Notes under the pieces: model-generated | What the model was told of the DNA's origin: nothing | The model's input: only the letters and a program-made list of their open reading frames with translations | Database searches by the model: none | Translations under genes and position numbers: made by a program | DNA from: CANIZL01 sp043788645 | GTDB taxonomy: Bacteria; Verrucomicrobiota; Verrucomicrobiia; Limisphaerales; UBA9464 | Length of the DNA: 64,000 bases | Reading direction: 5' to 3' | NCBI GenBank assembly: GCA_043788645.1 | Contig: JAYVTS010000144.1 | Coordinates: 1-64,000, forward strand | In this document: positions 1 through 7,787 of the stretch, one piece after another | Position numbering within the stretch: the stretch's first letter is position 1 | Layout: each line of letters opens with the position of its first letter

Positions 1-77
1 CCCTCGCGGTAGGCGTCGAGGGTCGGAATCAGTTTCATGGCGGGTGCAAAATAGGCGTCGCGAACAAGGAGATTCAT
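1..77 (-). CDS. Partial CDS, N-terminus only
   Basis: An open frame runs off the left edge from an ATG at 77 and gives about 25 residues starting MNLLVRDAYFAPAMKLIPTL. No family can be assigned from so little. No strong Shine-Dalgarno sequence is visible. The frame being open to the edge and the bacterial-looking N-terminus are the only support. Confidence 0.35.
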   Translation of the reverse strand, partial: MNLLVRDAYFAPAMKLIPTLDAYRE

Positions 78-247
78 CTTGAGATCAAATCATAACAGAG
101 TTTATGAACCCAGCACCCCGGGGATCAATACCCTATACGGGCGAAAAACAGGGGCTTATTACCATGAAATCTAGATCTATTAAAATGTACCCTCCGCCCA
201 TATGTTTTTTCGCCTCGGTAACACCCATCGGGACGGACCACGGTTGG

Positions 248-278
248 GTCCCGTGGTTTTGACGGGATCAACCGCTGC
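248..278. repeat. Short dispersed palindromic repeat (reverse orientation)
   Basis: The reverse complement of this 31-bp stretch matches, with two or three mismatches, the core of the two repeat copies at 13231-13632 (core GGTTGATCCCGTCAAAA followed by a short CACGGGAC arm). CCCGT and ACGGG in it can form a small hairpin. The rest of 78-379 shows no convincing gene. Confidence 0.5.
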
Positions 279-379
279 GCGTCCACTGTTCTCATCGAGT
301 TGTATTAATATTGGACACCCATTGTTCACCGATTTGCTCTCCGCGGGAGGGAGGCCCTTCATAATTTATAGTTCTTAAG

Positions 380-855
380 ATGAGAAAAAGCTCAACGATA
401 TTTCTTCAGATCGTAATCGTGTTCATCGGCATTGGCGCGCTTGCCCTCATGCTTTGGGCGCCGCACCTCGAAGGCCGGAATGTGGACGCCACGACGTTTG
501 AGATTTATTTCAAAGATCATTTTCTGGCGTTTGCGTATATCGCGTCCATTCCATTTTTCGTAGCACTCTTTCAGGCATTCAAGCTGTTGGGATACACCGG
601 CTAAAACAAAGTATTCTCACCAGCGGCCGTGAAAACCCTGCGGACTATAAAATTTTGTGCGATATCCATCATTTGTTTTGTGGTCGTAAGCGTGATCTTC
701 ACGATGAGAGGCGACCCGCAGGACCGGCCTGCCGGGGGTTTTCCTGCGCATTCTCGTTACGTTTGCATCAGTCGTCGTCGCCACAGCAGCGGCAATTTGT
801 GAGCGAATTTTGCAGAATGCCGTGGATATAAAATCCGAAAATAACTTATTGGTAT
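380..855 (+). pseudogene. DUF2975-like membrane protein, broken by a stop and a frameshift
   Basis: The first 74 codons encode a small two-helix membrane protein that looks like the N-terminal half of DUF2975 proteins. After the TAA at 602-604 the same frame continues with a hydrophobic stretch (AVKTLRTIKFCAISIICFVV). Near 735-745 it shifts to a frame encoding FLRILVTFASVVVATAAAIC. Reading through one stop and one frameshift restores a four-helix protein of about 155 residues. An XRE-regulator remnant follows directly, which is the usual arrangement for this family. What is seen is the broken frame; the family name rests on the helix pattern and the neighbour. Confidence 0.6.
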
Positions 856-870
856 TACGAGGCCCTCAGG

Positions 871-1020
871 GCAATCATCATTAACATCGACGTCAGGTTG
901 GCGAAGCGAAAAATGAGCATCACCAAACTTGCTGAGAAATTCGGTATCACGATCGCCAATATTTCCGTCTTGAAAAACGGCAAGGGAAAGGCGATCCGGC
1001 TATCAACCGGAGAGGCAATT
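871..1020 (+). pseudogene. Remnant of a small XRE (YozG-like) regulator
   Basis: The frame reads AIIINIDVRLAKRKMSITKL followed by AEKFGITIANISVLKNGKGKA. This is the helix-turn-helix of the roughly 65-residue Cro/CI-type regulators paired with DUF2975 proteins. The start codon is missing. The conserved C-terminal part, where LSTLEAICKALDCQPGD-like sequence is expected, has decayed to LSTGEAILGTMGAIVGA. The remnant lies just after the DUF2975 pseudogene, so both genes of the module appear dead. Confidence 0.6.
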
Positions 1021-1098
1021 TTAGGCACAATGGGTGCGATAGTTGGCGCGTGAAGTGCTCGATGAATGAGCGCTGTCGGGCAAGCCGCAGCACAGGAT

Positions 1099-1506
1099 TT
1101 AATCGGAGGCGCGCAGCCGGTAGTAGCGTTGGAATTCGTTTGGAGTAACCAAGAAGATCGCACGGCTGCCTTCTTGACGAATCCCGGTGGTGGCGGGCTC
1201 CCAGCCGGATTCCAGGCCCAACACCCGGACGGTTTCCAAAATCCAGTCGGTTCCCTCCCTTAACCAATCCAAGGCTCCGTCAGACGCAAGTCTCAGGCCG
1301 GGTGGAGCCGCCCGCGCCGGGACCGGTGTGCCCATTCGAATGGTGTGATTCCAGGTATCCGCGACGTAGAGAATGCCATCACGGGTGGCTGCCACGCCTC
1401 GAGGACCGCTGAATCGTGTGGCGCGACCGACGCCGTCGGGCTTTTGCTCACTGAAGTGGCGCCTACGGTCGGCACACTGGGAGAGGCGGAAGCTGAACAT
1501 CGGCAA
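1099..1506 (-). pseudogene. C-terminal fragment of an NHL-repeat secreted protein
   Basis: The frame contains one recognisable NHL blade (FSGPRGVAATRDGILYVADT) followed by WNHTIR. It ends with a segment resembling the C-terminus of many large verrucomicrobial secreted proteins, closing with FQRYYRLRASD. Full-length NHL proteins need several blades and a signal peptide. Neither is present, and the N-terminal residues look random. The MITE-like element at 1554-1682 lies just beyond the broken 5' end and may mark where the gene was disrupted. Confidence 0.5.
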
Positions 1507-1553
1507 TTACTGGCGTGAACCCTGGTGAACGATTGGGCCAAGCTCAAAGCGAT

Positions 1554-1682
1554 CTAGCACTCCAGCGACACTTTCTTTGAAAGGTCGACTGGCTCGCGCG
1601 GACTCTCGCACCACCGGGCCGCGGGTGCGGCGTTGGAACGAGAGGCTCCGCGAAAAATGGCAAAGTGTCGCTGGAGTGCTAG
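1554..1682. mobile_element. MITE-like element with perfect 21-bp terminal inverted repeats
   Basis: CTAGCACTCCAGCGACACTT plus one T (1554-1574) is repeated as its exact reverse complement at 1662-1682, enclosing 87 bp with no coding potential. The outer CTAG ends could be part of the inverted repeat or a target duplication. Size, perfect ends and lack of a transposase fit a non-autonomous transposon. The element sits between two gene remnants. Confidence 0.6.
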
Positions 1683-1760
1683 TTTCGCGGAGGTATGAAT
1701 CGGTGAACATAGTTCCGGTTTCGCCGTCATCGCGGCGGTTCAATTCCTAATCTTTCCCCA

Positions 1761-2404
1761 ATGGGCGACGCCTTACCTTCGCTTCGAATCTGCCCGCGTT
1801 GCCGGGTGGCGTTGGGCTCCAGTGTGGCGGCCGGCTTGTGCCCGCGGTGCATTGGGCGCCGGACCTTGGGGTTGGATGCCGGTGACGTCGACGCATTCGA
1901 AGGCGTTGGGTTTGAGGTTACGGAAACATCCGTCAACGAGCCGGTGGTGCCGATGGGGGTGAGGATCGGACCCTATACCCTCCGCGACGAACTGGGGCGC
2001 GGGGCGATGGGGGTTGTCGGCGGAGCTCGTCGGAAAACTAGCGCGCGCCGTGCACCACGCCCATGCCCGCGGCTTACTGCATCGGGACTTGAAGCCGACC
2101 AATGTGCTGGTGGACCCGGCGGGCGAACCCCATATCACTGATTTCTGTCTCGCGCGGCGCCTCGATGGGGCGAGTGGTTTGACCGCAAGTGGATCGCCCG
2201 TTGGGGAAAGGCACCGACCCACTGGCGACCGCCGCGAAAGCCGGAACGTTGGGGCAAGTTCCAGCGTGTCCGGTGAAAGGGAGTGGTTCGTCGGGTGGAT
2301 CTATCCCGCGAGATTTGGCGACGGTTTGTTTGAAATGTTTACGGAAAGTCCCGAGCCAACGCTATGGATCCGCCGCCGAGTTGGCGGATGATTTTTGGGG
2401 ATAG
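1761..2404 (+). pseudogene. Ser/Thr protein kinase with internal deletion and frameshifts
   Basis: The first frame has a zinc-ribbon-like N-terminus (CPRC...LCPRC) and the start of a Hanks kinase domain (GPYTLRDELGRGAMGVV). It then jumps, in another frame, to ARAVHHAHARGLLHRDLKPT, the HRD catalytic loop. Most of the N-lobe, including the ATP-binding lysine, is missing. The DFG motif reads DFC. A third frame from 2189 carries the alpha-F to alpha-H part (IPRDLATVCLKCLRKVPSQR). Deletion, two frame changes and lost catalytic residues make this a dead gene. The N-terminal ribbon followed by a kinase domain is typical of Verrucomicrobiota and Planctomycetota kinases. Confidence 0.75.
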
Positions 2405-2969
2405 CGCGAGCGGATTCGGGCGCGGGGGCGGGGGCAGGACACTGCTGGTGGCGTCGAGCACGCGGGTGGAATTTTTGCTCAAGGATGTCTCCTATTCGAT
2501 TTTCGCCAACGGGAGCCCCGGGAGCGGTGCCCAGAATGGTGGCAGTGGTGGCGCGGTTCGCATTGTCGCACCGGTCATCACCGGTCACGCTCTCATCTAT
2601 GTTCAGGGGCGAGAGTCGAGTGCGCCGGGTCGCGTCCGTCTCAATGCGATCGACGTCTCGGGACTTCAACGTGAAGTCCAACCGGCTGATACGTTGCGTA
2701 TCGGCAGTGTCATGCTGGCGAGGCTGAATCCGGAACCCCGCCTTGACCTGGTAGAAGTCGCGGGCACGACGATTGCCAAGGACACTGCCGGTTTGGTTCA
2801 GATCACGCTGCCGACTGGCTCAAATCCCAACCGAACGGTGACCGTACAGGCGAAGAATTTCGGGACAAAAATCCCCGTGGAAGTCATGTTGACGCCCGAC
2901 AGTGGGTTGCCGGTAGTTGCCCGAGTCGAGATCGATAATACTTCTGTGAATCCGGCTAAACTCGTGTAG
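2364..2969 (+). pseudogene. C-terminal fragment of a Gly-rich secreted protein
   Basis: From about residue 20 this frame reads like the tail of a large exported protein: a Gly/Ser-rich strand (GGSGGAVRIVAPVITG) followed by beta-rich Ig-like sequence (LVQITLPTGSNPNRTVTVQA). There is no signal peptide, and the first residues overlap the kinase remnant. The gene has probably lost its 5' part. The family is not recognised. Confidence 0.45.
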
Positions 2970-3043
2970 ATTATTTTCATCCTGTGAAGACGCATCAGGG
3001 CCTGAAAACCAGCGTCGCTGAGAATGGTTAAAACCTCCAAAGC

Positions 3044-3057
3044 TTGATTTGGATCAA
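3044..3057 (+). promoter_or_regulatory. FNR/DNR-type binding site before the cupin gene
   Basis: TTGATTTGGATCAA is a perfect match to the FNR-family palindrome TTGAT-N4-ATCAA. It lies 35 bp upstream of the cupin ATG. A regulator with the matching E-xx-SR recognition helix is encoded at 6732-7451. Confidence 0.75.
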
Positions 3058-3091
3058 GCTGTACGCGGGTTCGGGCTTCCAACCTTCGCTC

Positions 3092-3520
3092 ATGGAAAAA
3101 TCGGATCATTTAGACCCGGCCGTGCCCGGATGGGTTTCACTTTTGTCTGCTCCACCCTACACCCCAGCGGGAGTCGCCAGTCGTCCGCTCCTGCAAGCGC
3201 CCGGCATTCGTGTGGTCTGGATGGGGCTGGATGCCAACCAAGAACTCACGGAGCATACCACGCCCAAACGCGCCCTCGTCCAAATGATCGAAGGAACCTG
3301 TGATTTTCAATTGGGCAACGAATGGCAGCGCCTCAGCTCCGGGGACCTCATCCACATGACTCCTGGACTCCTGCACGCCGTCAGAGCTATTACACGTACG
3401 GCCTTTCTGCTCTTTCTCATTCCAGACGGAACCCCGGGCTCCGCCCAGCAACCCCCATCGACGGCCCTCCGGCTTTCCTTGACCACCGCGGACGACTCCT
3501 TGCAATCGCAGTCCGGGTAA
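3092..3520 (+). CDS. Small cupin-domain protein in the nitrite reductase cluster
   Basis: This is a 142-residue cytoplasmic protein with one cupin barrel. Residues around ALVQMIEGTCDFQLGNEW and GDLIHMTPGLLHAVRAI form the two cupin motifs. Motif 2 keeps its histidine; motif 1 lacks the usual HxH pair, so metal binding is uncertain. The ATG at 3092 was chosen because the upstream extension overlaps the FNR-type box. The gene is followed by a second box and then nirK, so it is probably expressed with the denitrification genes under low oxygen or NO. Its substrate is unknown; a sensor or small-molecule-binding role is a guess from context. Confidence 0.75.
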   Translation: MEKSDHLDPAVPGWVSLLSAPPYTPAGVASRPLLQAPGIRVVWMGLDANQELTEHTTPKRALVQMIEGTCDFQLGNEWQRLSSGDLIHMTPGLLHAVRAITRTAFLLFLIPDGTPGSAQQPPSTALRLSLTTADDSLQSQSG

Positions 3521-3532
3521 TCGTTCCAATTC

Positions 3533-3546
3533 ATGACTTAGGTCAA
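3533..3546 (+). promoter_or_regulatory. FNR/DNR-type binding site before nirK
   Basis: ATGACTTAGGTCAA is a variant FNR/DNR palindrome (TGAC-N4-GTCA core) centred about 96 bp upstream of the nirK ATG. A class II position would put the transcript start near 3581 and leave a leader of about 55 nt. Confidence 0.55.
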
Positions 3547-3635
3547 ATCCCGGTATTCTGATAACGCCTATCAGGTGTCTTGGCCGAATCTATCTAGCAC
3601 TCACTCAATCACCCTGACGAACATCCGTAAACCCA

Positions 3636-5180
3636 ATGACTATAAACTCACCCAACCCAAGCTCGCTGACCCTTCGTCGCCGCTGGCACTGGCCCTTGCT
3701 CGGCGCCTGGTTCGTCGCGGGCCTCGCCCTGGCAGCCGAACCGACCCCGAAAAATACCCTGCCAGGTTCGGCCGCGAAGGGCGTTGACCCCGAGATTGTC
3801 ACCGAGGAAAGAGCCGTCGTGACCCAAGCCCCGAATGTTCCTCCCCCGATCCGGCGAAAAACACCCGCCAAAGTAACGGTTGAAATTGAAGTGCGTGAAG
3901 TTGTAAAAAAACTCGCGGACGGAGTGGAATACCTTTTCTGGACTTTTGGCGGCGATGTCCCGGGAAGTTTCATTCGCGTTCGGGAAGGGGATCAGGTGGA
4001 GTTTCACCTGAATAACCATCCGAGTTCCAAAATGCCACACAACATTGATCTCCATGCCGTGACGGGTCCCGGCGGTGGCGCCGCCTCGTCGTTCACCGCG
4101 CCGGGGCATTCGTCCCAATTCTCGTTCAAGGCCATGAATCCAGGCCTCTACGTTTACCATTGTGCGACCGCTCCAGTAGGGATGCACGTTGCGAATGGCA
4201 TGTATGGTCTTATCCTCGTCGAACCCAAGGAAGGACTCCCACCCGTTGACCGAGAATATTATGTCATGCAAGGGGAGTTCTATACCGTCGGCAAATTTGG
4301 CGCGGAAGGGCTCCAACCCTTCGATCTCGCCAAAGCGATTGATGAGCGACCTCCGTATGTCGTCTTCAATGGCTCGGTGGGTTCGTTGGTGGGTGATCGA
4401 GCGTTGAAGGCTAAAGTCGGCGAACGGATCCGAATTTTTATCGGTAATGGCGGCCCGAATCTGGGTTGCTCCTTCCATGTGATCGGAGAAATTTTTGACA
4501 ATGTCTACCAAGAAGGCGGCATCGTCGCCAGCCAACACCAGGTCCAGACCACCTTCGTGCCCGCCGGCGGATCGGCGATGGTGGATTTTAAGGTCGAAGT
4601 TCCTGGCACGTTCATCCTGGTGGATCACGCACTTTTCCGGGCTTTCAATAAGGGTGCGTTAGGGATGCTCAAAGTCGAGGGTCCGGAAAATCTCATCGCC
4701 TATTCTGGCAAGGAAGTGGACGCGGTTTACCTCGGCAACGCCGCCACCGCAGGAGGTGCCGCCGAGCGGCGCGTTACAGATCTAGAGGCCCAGATGAAAG
4801 AAGCGATCAAGAACGATCCGACCATCGCTGGGTTAACCAAGGAGATTCAACTGGAAAAAGGAAAGAAGGTTTTTATGGAGACTTGTTATGCCTGCCATCA
4901 ACCCAATGGTGAAGGACTCCCCGACGCGTTCCCACCGCTCGCGAAGTCGGACTATTTAATGGCCGACCGGGATCGCAGCATCCGCGCCCTCATTCAAGGA
5001 CTGACGGGGCCCATTGAGGTCAACGGCAAGAAATGGGATAGTTCGATGCCCACGTTGGACTTTTCCGATGAACAAATCGCCAACGTCCTGACCTTCGTTC
5101 GCAACAGTTTCGGTAATCAGGGCGATCCGGTTTCCCTGAGCCAGGTCCGGCAGGTGCGATCACAATTGCCGCCCCCATGA
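3636..5180 (+). CDS. nirK: Copper nitrite reductase with C-terminal cytochrome c domain
   Basis: The enzyme reduces nitrite to nitric oxide in the periplasm. A basic N-terminus and hydrophobic stretch (residues 14-34) form a signal peptide. Two cupredoxin domains follow. Copper ligands are readable: H135, C176, H184 and M189 for type 1 copper, and H140, H175 and H331 for type 2. Catalytic D138 and H281 are also present. After residue 400 a class I cytochrome c domain is fused (CYACH at 417-421; likely axial Met near 471), which lengthens the protein to 514 residues against about 360 for a plain NirK. The haem domain probably delivers electrons to the type 1 copper. The stop overlaps the next gene by ATGA, so nirK, nirV and the SCO gene form one operon behind an FNR-type box. 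Confidence 0.95.
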   Translation: MTINSPNPSSLTLRRRWHWPLLGAWFVAGLALAAEPTPKNTLPGSAAKGVDPEIVTEERAVVTQAPNVPPPIRRKTPAKVTVEIEVREVVKKLADGVEYLFWTFGGDVPGSFIRVREGDQVEFHLNNHPSSKMPHNIDLHAVTGPGGGAASSFTAPGHSSQFSFKAMNPGLYVYHCATAPVGMHVANGMYGLILVEPKEGLPPVDREYYVMQGEFYTVGKFGAEGLQPFDLAKAIDERPPYVVFNGSVGSLVGDRALKAKVGERIRIFIGNGGPNLGCSFHVIGEIFDNVYQEGGIVASQHQVQTTFVPAGGSAMVDFKVEVPGTFILVDHALFRAFNKGALGMLKVEGPENLIAYSGKEVDAVYLGNAATAGGAAERRVTDLEAQMKEAIKNDPTIAGLTKEIQLEKGKKVFMETCYACHQPNGEGLPDAFPPLAKSDYLMADRDRSIRALIQGLTGPIEVNGKKWDSSMPTLDFSDEQIANVLTFVRNSFGNQGDPVSLSQVRQVRSQLPPP

Positions 5181-5992
5181 GACCCGCACCGTTCCTGCTT
5201 AGGCCGAATCTCGGGTGGGGCGGGCTAGTAATTCTATCCGGGCTGCTCGGTCGCGCCGCCCCCACCACGAATCAGGCCCCTGATTTGGTTTGGGTCCCGG
5301 ACGGTCTCTACCGGCCTCTTTTTCGTGCGGATTCTGATCCCAAAGAAATCCCGGTGCCCGGCTTCTGGATCGAGACTCGACCCGTCACCGAAGGCCAGTA
5401 CCTCCACTTCGTCCGTACCACTGCGACATGGCGGCGATCCCGAGTCCGAACACTCTTCGCCGACTCGGGCTATTTGAAACATTGGTCCTCGGATCTCGAC
5501 CCGGGGACCAACCTGCCCGCTTGGACGGACCGCCCGGTGGTCAATATTTCCTGGTTCGCGGCCAAAGCCTATGCGTCCTCACAGGGTCGCCGCTTGCCCA
5601 CGACCGCCGAATGGGAACGAGTCGCCGCGGCCGGTTTCACGATCCTCAACGGCGCCGCGGACGTCGCCTTCCAACGTGCGGTCGCCCAGTGGTATGGATC
5701 ACCCAGTCCACCACAACTCGCGCCCGTCGCCTCCCATCGGGCGAACTATTACGGAATCTATGATCTCCACGGATTGGTCTGGGAATGGACCAGTGATTTT
5801 AATGCTGCTCTAGGCGTCGGCGATGCGCGCAGTGACACCGGCTTAGAGCGGCAACTCTTCTGCGGCGCGGGTTCTCTCGGAGCCACGGATCGGGCTAACT
5901 ATCCAGCTTATATGAGAGAGGGTTTTCGCAGCAGTCTTAAAGCCGCTTATACGATTAATAATCTCGGCTTCCGTTGTGCGTTGTCTCCATGA
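5177..5992 (+). CDS. nirV: NirV-like formylglycine-generating-enzyme-family protein
   Basis: A 271-residue exported protein with a signal peptide (residues 1-27) and a SUMF1/FGE-sulfatase fold. The family signatures visible are VNISWFAAKAYASSQGRRLP, AEWERVAAAG, YGIYDLHGLVWEWTSDF and the closing NNLGFRC. Genes of this family placed directly after nirK are called nirV in denitrifiers; their exact role in nitrite reductase maturation is not settled. The catalytic cysteine pair of true sulfatase-modifying enzymes is not evident, so sulfatase activation is unlikely. The start overlaps the nirK stop (ATGA) and the end overlaps the SCO gene start, which points to translational coupling. Confidence 0.85.
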   Translation: MRPAPFLLRPNLGWGGLVILSGLLGRAAPTTNQAPDLVWVPDGLYRPLFRADSDPKEIPVPGFWIETRPVTEGQYLHFVRTTATWRRSRVRTLFADSGYLKHWSSDLDPGTNLPAWTDRPVVNISWFAAKAYASSQGRRLPTTAEWERVAAAGFTILNGAADVAFQRAVAQWYGSPSPPQLAPVASHRANYYGIYDLHGLVWEWTSDFNAALGVGDARSDTGLERQLFCGAGSLGATDRANYPAYMREGFRSSLKAAYTINNLGFRCALSP

Positions 5993-6639
5993 ACTCTTCC
6001 CACTTCGGCCCAGTGCTCGGCTTCGTCCTGCTCGCTCTGAATCTCCGAGCGGAAGCTCCCCGAGTCCCCCTCGCGATCCGGGGCACCCACTTGCCCGTAG
6101 AAACCAATCCGCCGTGCTGTCGCCGCGAACTCCCCTCGACCCCTCCGTCTGAAAAGTCCCTCTATCAGCTTGATTCCACCTGGACTTCCGATGTGGGGCG
6201 GCGCGTCCGACTCGGTGTTTTCCAAGGGCGGGTGCAAGTCCTGACGATGTTTTTCACGCATTGTGAGTACGCGTGTCCGCTGATTATCCGCGATCTAAAA
6301 CGGATCCAATCGGGCCTGCCTGAGGTGGTTCGGTCGAATGTTGACTTCATCCTGGTCAGCCTTGATCCCGAACGCGACACCCCTTTCGTGCTCCATGCCT
6401 ATCGCCAAAAAGCGGAACTCGGCAACGACCACTGGACCCTCTTAACGGGACAAGCTGATGACGTCCGTGAACTCGCGGTCTTGCTGGGGGTGAACTATCG
6501 CCGAGATGCCCGCGGGCAATTCGCCCATTCAAGCGTCATCACGGTATTAAACACGGCCGGAGAAATTGCCCACCAACAGGCCGGTCTCAACCACGCCCCG
6601 GAAGAAACCGTGGCCGCCATCATTCAACTTCTGCGGTGA
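5989..6639 (+). CDS. SCO1/SenC-family copper chaperone
   Basis: A 216-residue protein with an N-terminal signal peptide and a thioredoxin-like SCO fold. Copper-binding residues are in place: the C-x3-C motif (THCEYACP, Cys 92 and 96) and the distant histidine in AHSSVITVL (His 180). SCO proteins deliver or reduce copper for periplasmic and membrane cuproenzymes. As the third gene of a tightly overlapped nirK operon, it most likely loads or maintains copper in NirK. The ATG at 5989 overlaps the nirV stop (ATGA) and starts the signal peptide cleanly; an upstream TTG is not needed. An extra CC pair at about residues 43-44 is unusual. Confidence 0.88.
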   Translation: MNSSHFGPVLGFVLLALNLRAEAPRVPLAIRGTHLPVETNPPCCRRELPSTPPSEKSLYQLDSTWTSDVGRRVRLGVFQGRVQVLTMFFTHCEYACPLIIRDLKRIQSGLPEVVRSNVDFILVSLDPERDTPFVLHAYRQKAELGNDHWTLLTGQADDVRELAVLLGVNYRRDARGQFAHSSVITVLNTAGEIAHQQAGLNHAPEETVAAIIQLLR

Positions 6640-6731
6640 ACCGCTGAATGAAAGCTTGCACTCGTTTTTTTCGGTTCAGAGGGATCGGGTGGTATCGCTT
6701 GAAACGGATCGTTGCCTGGTCGGCAGTCGGA

Positions 6732-7451
6732 TCATTCTCCGAGATTTCGGTCAAGAACCGCGGCCAATTTGGCAGGACAAACCACGATGAGAACTTTGCC
6801 TTTGACATCGATCAGCCCTTGGTCACGAAACCGGGCGAGTGTGCGCGAAAACGTCTCGCTGACGGTACCCAGTTCGCCCGCCAGCATGCGCTTGGTCATG
6901 GTGAGCACGATTTTGACTGGCTGGTAACTGGTCGGGTCCGGGCAGCGTTTCAATAACCAATTGGCGAGACGGGTTTCGACGTCCTTCAGGGTCAGGTCTT
7001 CCAGTTGAGCCACCAGAATGCGCAGGTGAGCACTCATCGATCCCAGCATCCGCAAAGCCAATTCCGGTTGGCGTTTCAACAAGGCCAAGATGCCGACTTT
7101 CTGCACCAGAAGCACCTGAGACTCTTCCACCGCCCGGGCGTCCGCCGGATAGCCGTGGTCCGTGGCCAAAGTCCCTTCCGCAAACGATTCCCCGGCGCGG
7201 AAAACGTGAATGACCTGTTCCTTCCCACCCGCATTGACGCGATGTAGGTTGATCGAGCCGGTTTGAATGATGTAGAAACCGAACGAGGGATCGCCTTCGT
7301 GGAAGAGGTAGCCACCCTTGGCCACTCGTTTGATCGAGGTGATTTCCACGATCACTTTTAGTTCCACTGCCGAAATCCCCGCGAAGAGTTGGCAACTGCG
7401 CAAGGTGTTCGTGATTCCGGTCTGCCTGAACTCGGTCAGCGTATGCGACAT
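6732..7451 (-). CDS. Crp/Fnr-family regulator, DNR/NNR-like
   Basis: A 239-residue transcription factor with an N-terminal cyclic-nucleotide-type beta-barrel (about residues 20-135), a dimer helix and a C-terminal winged helix. The recognition helix reads GTVSETFSRTLARF, carrying the E-xx-SR set that contacts TTGAT half-sites in the FNR family. The N-terminal four-cysteine cluster of oxygen-sensing FNR is absent (a single Cys near residue 20), so the protein resembles the NO-responsive DNR/NNR branch. It is encoded 14 bp after the DUF2249 gene and shares its promoter. Three matching boxes in the cluster make it the probable local activator. NO or haem sensing is inferred from family and context. 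Confidence 0.88.
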   Translation of the reverse strand: MSHTLTEFRQTGITNTLRSCQLFAGISAVELKVIVEITSIKRVAKGGYLFHEGDPSFGFYIIQTGSINLHRVNAGGKEQVIHVFRAGESFAEGTLATDHGYPADARAVEESQVLLVQKVGILALLKRQPELALRMLGSMSAHLRILVAQLEDLTLKDVETRLANWLLKRCPDPTSYQPVKIVLTMTKRMLAGELGTVSETFSRTLARFRDQGLIDVKGKVLIVVCPAKLAAVLDRNLGE

Positions 7452-7464
7452 GAGAACGGCTGCG

Positions 7465-7713
7465 TTAGTCCGTTTCGCGCCAGAAGTAAATGATCCAGGT
7501 GTTGCGTTCGCCGCGCTCGATCTTTGACTTTAATCCCAGGCCGACGAGTCGTTCGATCAGGGGCGAGGGCAGGAACGGCGCAATAATGATCAGGCCCTCT
7601 CCCGTTTTGAGCGACTGGCTGCGAGTTAATATCGCTGACAAGGGTTCCTCCCCGCACTGCAGCAGCGGACGCACGTCAAATCGTTTGAATTTTGAGAGTG
7701 GAGGCATCGGCAC
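7465..7713 (-). CDS. DUF2249-domain protein
   Basis: A small protein of 80-82 residues with the DUF2249 pattern: FDVRPLLQCGEEPLSAIL near the start, then a GEGLIIIAPFLPSPLIERL core and a strand ending in WIIYFW. The domain is a compact alpha/beta fold often encoded beside denitrification and haem-copper oxidase genes; its function is unknown. Two starts are possible, GTG at 7713 or ATG at 7707. The gene is followed after 14 bp by the Crp/Fnr regulator and preceded by an FNR-type box. Confidence 0.8.
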   Translation of the reverse strand: MPMPPLSKFKRFDVRPLLQCGEEPLSAILTRSQSLKTGEGLIIIAPFLPSPLIERLVGLGLKSKIERGERNTWIIYFWRETD

Positions 7714-7748
7714 GATCTCGAGTCTGCTTGATACCCTTCCACCGTGCC

Positions 7749-7762
7749 TTGATGCAAGTCAA
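7749..7762 (-). promoter_or_regulatory. FNR/DNR-type binding site before DUF2249-regulator operon
   Basis: TTGATGCAAGTCAA matches the FNR-family palindrome with one changed base in the second arm. It lies 35-41 bp from the possible starts of the DUF2249 gene and suggests that the regulator controls its own operon. Confidence 0.65.
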
Positions 7763-7787
7763 AGTAGCATAGGGTTTCTGGCAGGCA

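Noticed and set aside
180..362. 60-residue minus frame near the left edge
   Set aside because: No natural composition, no ribosome-binding site, and it overlaps a dispersed repeat.
3648..4628. 326-residue minus-strand open frame opposite nirK
   Set aside because: It is antisense to an intact nirK with all catalytic residues; it has no family motif and reflects GC-rich codon use.
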